In this document: piece after piece, positions 6,373-7,408 of the stretch | How the letters are laid out: each line of letters begins with the position of its first letter | Position numbering within the stretch: the first letter of the stretch is position 1 | The notes under the pieces: generated by a model | The model's database searches: none | What the model saw: the letters and a program-made list of their open reading frames with translations, nothing else | Told to the model about the DNA's origin: nothing | Translations under genes and position numbers: made by a program | NCBI GenBank assembly: GCA_009701945.1 | Contig: WLJF01000033.1 | Coordinates: 1-7,408, forward strand | Length of the DNA: 7,408 nt | Reading direction: 5' to 3' | DNA from: Actinomycetota bacterium | Lineage (GTDB): Bacteria; Actinomycetota; Actinomycetes; Nanopelagicales; Nanopelagicaceae

Positions 6373-7408
6373 GGGCGAAACATTGATAGTTGGCCTTTAT
6401 ATCCGGCCACGAGATAGCGCACACGATCGACAACAACCCACGCTGAATCCACTCCATTAGGGTTCTGTTCAGTTGAAACCAATTTAATAGTCGGTATCGC
6501 TCTAGCGCTATCGAGAACACAAAGACGTTGGAAGCAGTTATAAGCGATAAACGTTCCATCTGTATTGAGGTACTTGCCGGGAGCACCATAGAGCTCACTG
6601 GTGATAACTGTTTGTGCTGGTGGATTTTGCACTGCGCTCCAGCGAATTCGATTTGGGTTAGGGGCAGTTGCAGGAGAGGAAATCAACCACGTGGCCTGTA
6701 TTCCATTGAGAGTTTTTGCGATCGAGACATCAAAACCAGTCATAGGCGTTGAACTACCTGATGTGTCGAGGTTGAAGTAGCTCCAGGGTTCACCAGAAAG
6801 TGTTGCGCGAGAGGCGACTCGAACTTCACCGGAGGTTGCCTGCTTCTTCTGATTAATTGTTAATACTGAGTCATAGACAACATATGTCTTCTTGCCATCA
6901 AAGAGCGCTTTGAGGTGGAATGCAACATCGCCTGTGCTTCGCCCATCAGTCTTACGATCTCCATCGACTAATTCATAACTCCACTTTGAAGTTCCCTTTG
7001 CTTTGGTGGCCCCGAGAAGAATGCCTTGGCTCTCATCGCGGTAAAAGACTTGAATTCCACCTGATGTTGCAACACAAGCATTGGAGATGCTGACATCACT
7101 ACCTGTGCGAACTCGGATGGGATCTTTGTAGTCATTTACCTGCACACCGTTGCCATCGACGATTTCATAGAGAAATTTCTTTCCGTCATAGCTTGCATAG
7201 TGAAGGTCGCGATCATCACTTTCGGAGTAGAAGATGTGAAGAGTTTGCGCAAGACCAGAACCATTAACGCAGAGTGAGATAGGACTTGAGATTGCAGATT
7301 TTGTGCGGCCACCTGTGCCTCCAGCACCATCTACTGTCGACTTCTTCCAAACCTTTCCATCCCATATTGCAATCTTTAAAATTCCGCTCTTTGAATCTGT
7401 ATAAGCAA
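6369..7408 (-). CDS. Repeat-containing propeller-like protein, 5' end beyond right edge
   Basis: The frame is open from the right edge (first whole codon 7406-7404) to the TAA at 6371-6369, giving at least 345 residues. A GTG at 7145-7143 is in frame, but repeats continue 87 codons upstream of it, so it is an internal Val. Four clear units of 56-62 residues follow a pattern: a Y-containing strand with a D/E/S-rich turn (YTDSKSG near 7403, FYSES near 7229, FYRDES near 7043, VVYDS near 6875), then L-x-x-A, then often W-x-Y-E-x-VDG. One or two weaker units follow towards the C-terminus (from about 6690). Aromatic- and Asp-rich repeats of this size suggest a beta-propeller, perhaps carbohydrate-binding or surface-exposed. 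Signal peptide and start lie outside the window. It is not visibly related to the 43-residue repeats of its neighbour. Function unknown. Confidence 0.8.
   Translation of the reverse strand, partial: AYTDSKSGILKIAIWDGKVWKKSTVDGAGGTGGRTKSAISSPISLCVNGSGLAQTLHIFYSESDDRDLHYASYDGKKFLYEIVDGNGVQVNDYKDPIRVRTGSDVSISNACVATSGGIQVFYRDESQGILLGATKAKGTSKWSYELVDGDRKTDGRSTGDVAFHLKALFDGKKTYVVYDSVLTINQKKQATSGEVRVASRATLSGEPWSYFNLDTSGSSTPMTGFDVSIAKTLNGIQATWLISSPATAPNPNRIRWSAVQNPPAQTVITSELYGAPGKYLNTDGTFIAYNCFQRLCVLDSARAIPTIKLVSTEQNPNGVDSAWVVVDRVRYLVAGYKGQLSMFRP
6690..7406 (-). repeat. Degenerate ~60-residue protein repeats
   Basis: Units starting near 7403, 7229, 7043 and 6875. Units 1-3 share Y-[TS/R]-[DE]-x, a central L-x-x-A and a terminal W/F-x-Y-E-[IL]-VDG or a close variant. 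Units 1 and 2 each carry S-I-S...C-V before a Gly turn leading to the next Y strand. Unit 4 is more diverged (WSYFNLD). The repeats run off the right edge, so the total number is unknown. Confidence 0.6.

Noticed and set aside
6391..6409. TGGCC...GGCCA hairpin as terminator for the exported propeller gene
   Set aside because: Only five base pairs with a nine-base loop and no U-tract, inside the coding region of the opposite gene; too weak to call.
7143..7145. GTG as the start of the rightmost gene
   Set aside because: Repeat units with the same pattern continue upstream in frame to the window edge, so this codon is an internal Val.
1..7408. Mobile element, CRISPR array, tRNA or rRNA
   Set aside because: No transposase or integrase motif, terminal repeats, regularly spaced direct DNA repeats or RNA-gene-like segments were seen; nearly all of the window is accounted for by coding regions.

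Overview
This window looks like a piece of a small, streamlined actinobacterial chromosome with unusually modest GC (somewhere in the 40s percent by eye, not computed). The evidence is the actinobacterial flavour of ClpC, of a short MutY and of a cysteine-rich protein family I associate with Actinobacteria, together with the convergent radA-mutY / clpC arrangement that is also seen in Mycobacterium. The low GC and extreme compactness suggest a freshwater acI-type lineage (Nanopelagicales), but that placement is inference.

Layout. Bases 1-1308 (+) are the 3' half of clpC, cut by the left edge. It faces the minus-strand pair radA-mutY (3524 down to 1309): the two stop codons abut with no spacer, and an inverted repeat inside the last mutY codons is the only visible candidate terminator. 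radA and mutY overlap by one base (TAATG). Upstream of radA on the same strand is a Cys-rich YkgJ/DUF3109-like protein (3551-4360). Only 30 bases separate it from the divergent proC (4391-5191), and two back-to-back -10 elements share an 8-bp palindrome there. proC overlaps by one base (TAATG) a gene for an exported protein with six visible ~43-residue repeats, read here as a seven-bladed beta-propeller. That gene converges on a second, unrelated repeat protein (6369 to beyond the right edge), and both stop codons lie in one TTAA.

How the genes relate. clpC (protein quality control), radA (recombination/replication-fork repair) and mutY (removal of A opposite 8-oxoguanine) are housekeeping stress and repair genes. 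ProC makes proline. The two right-hand genes are poorly characterised repeat proteins, at least one of them exported. No mobile element, CRISPR array, tRNA or rRNA was seen. Only 56 bases (3525-3550 and 4361-4390) lie between coding regions, and no gene-free stretch approaches 300 bases. The -10-like hexamers of radA and proC sit exactly where a leaderless mRNA would need them, and neither gene has a Shine-Dalgarno sequence.

I found no clearly new multi-gene system. The most unusual points are the divergent, apparently leaderless promoter pair, the uncharacterised Cys-rich gene, the two repeat proteins, and the absence of disA between radA and mutY.
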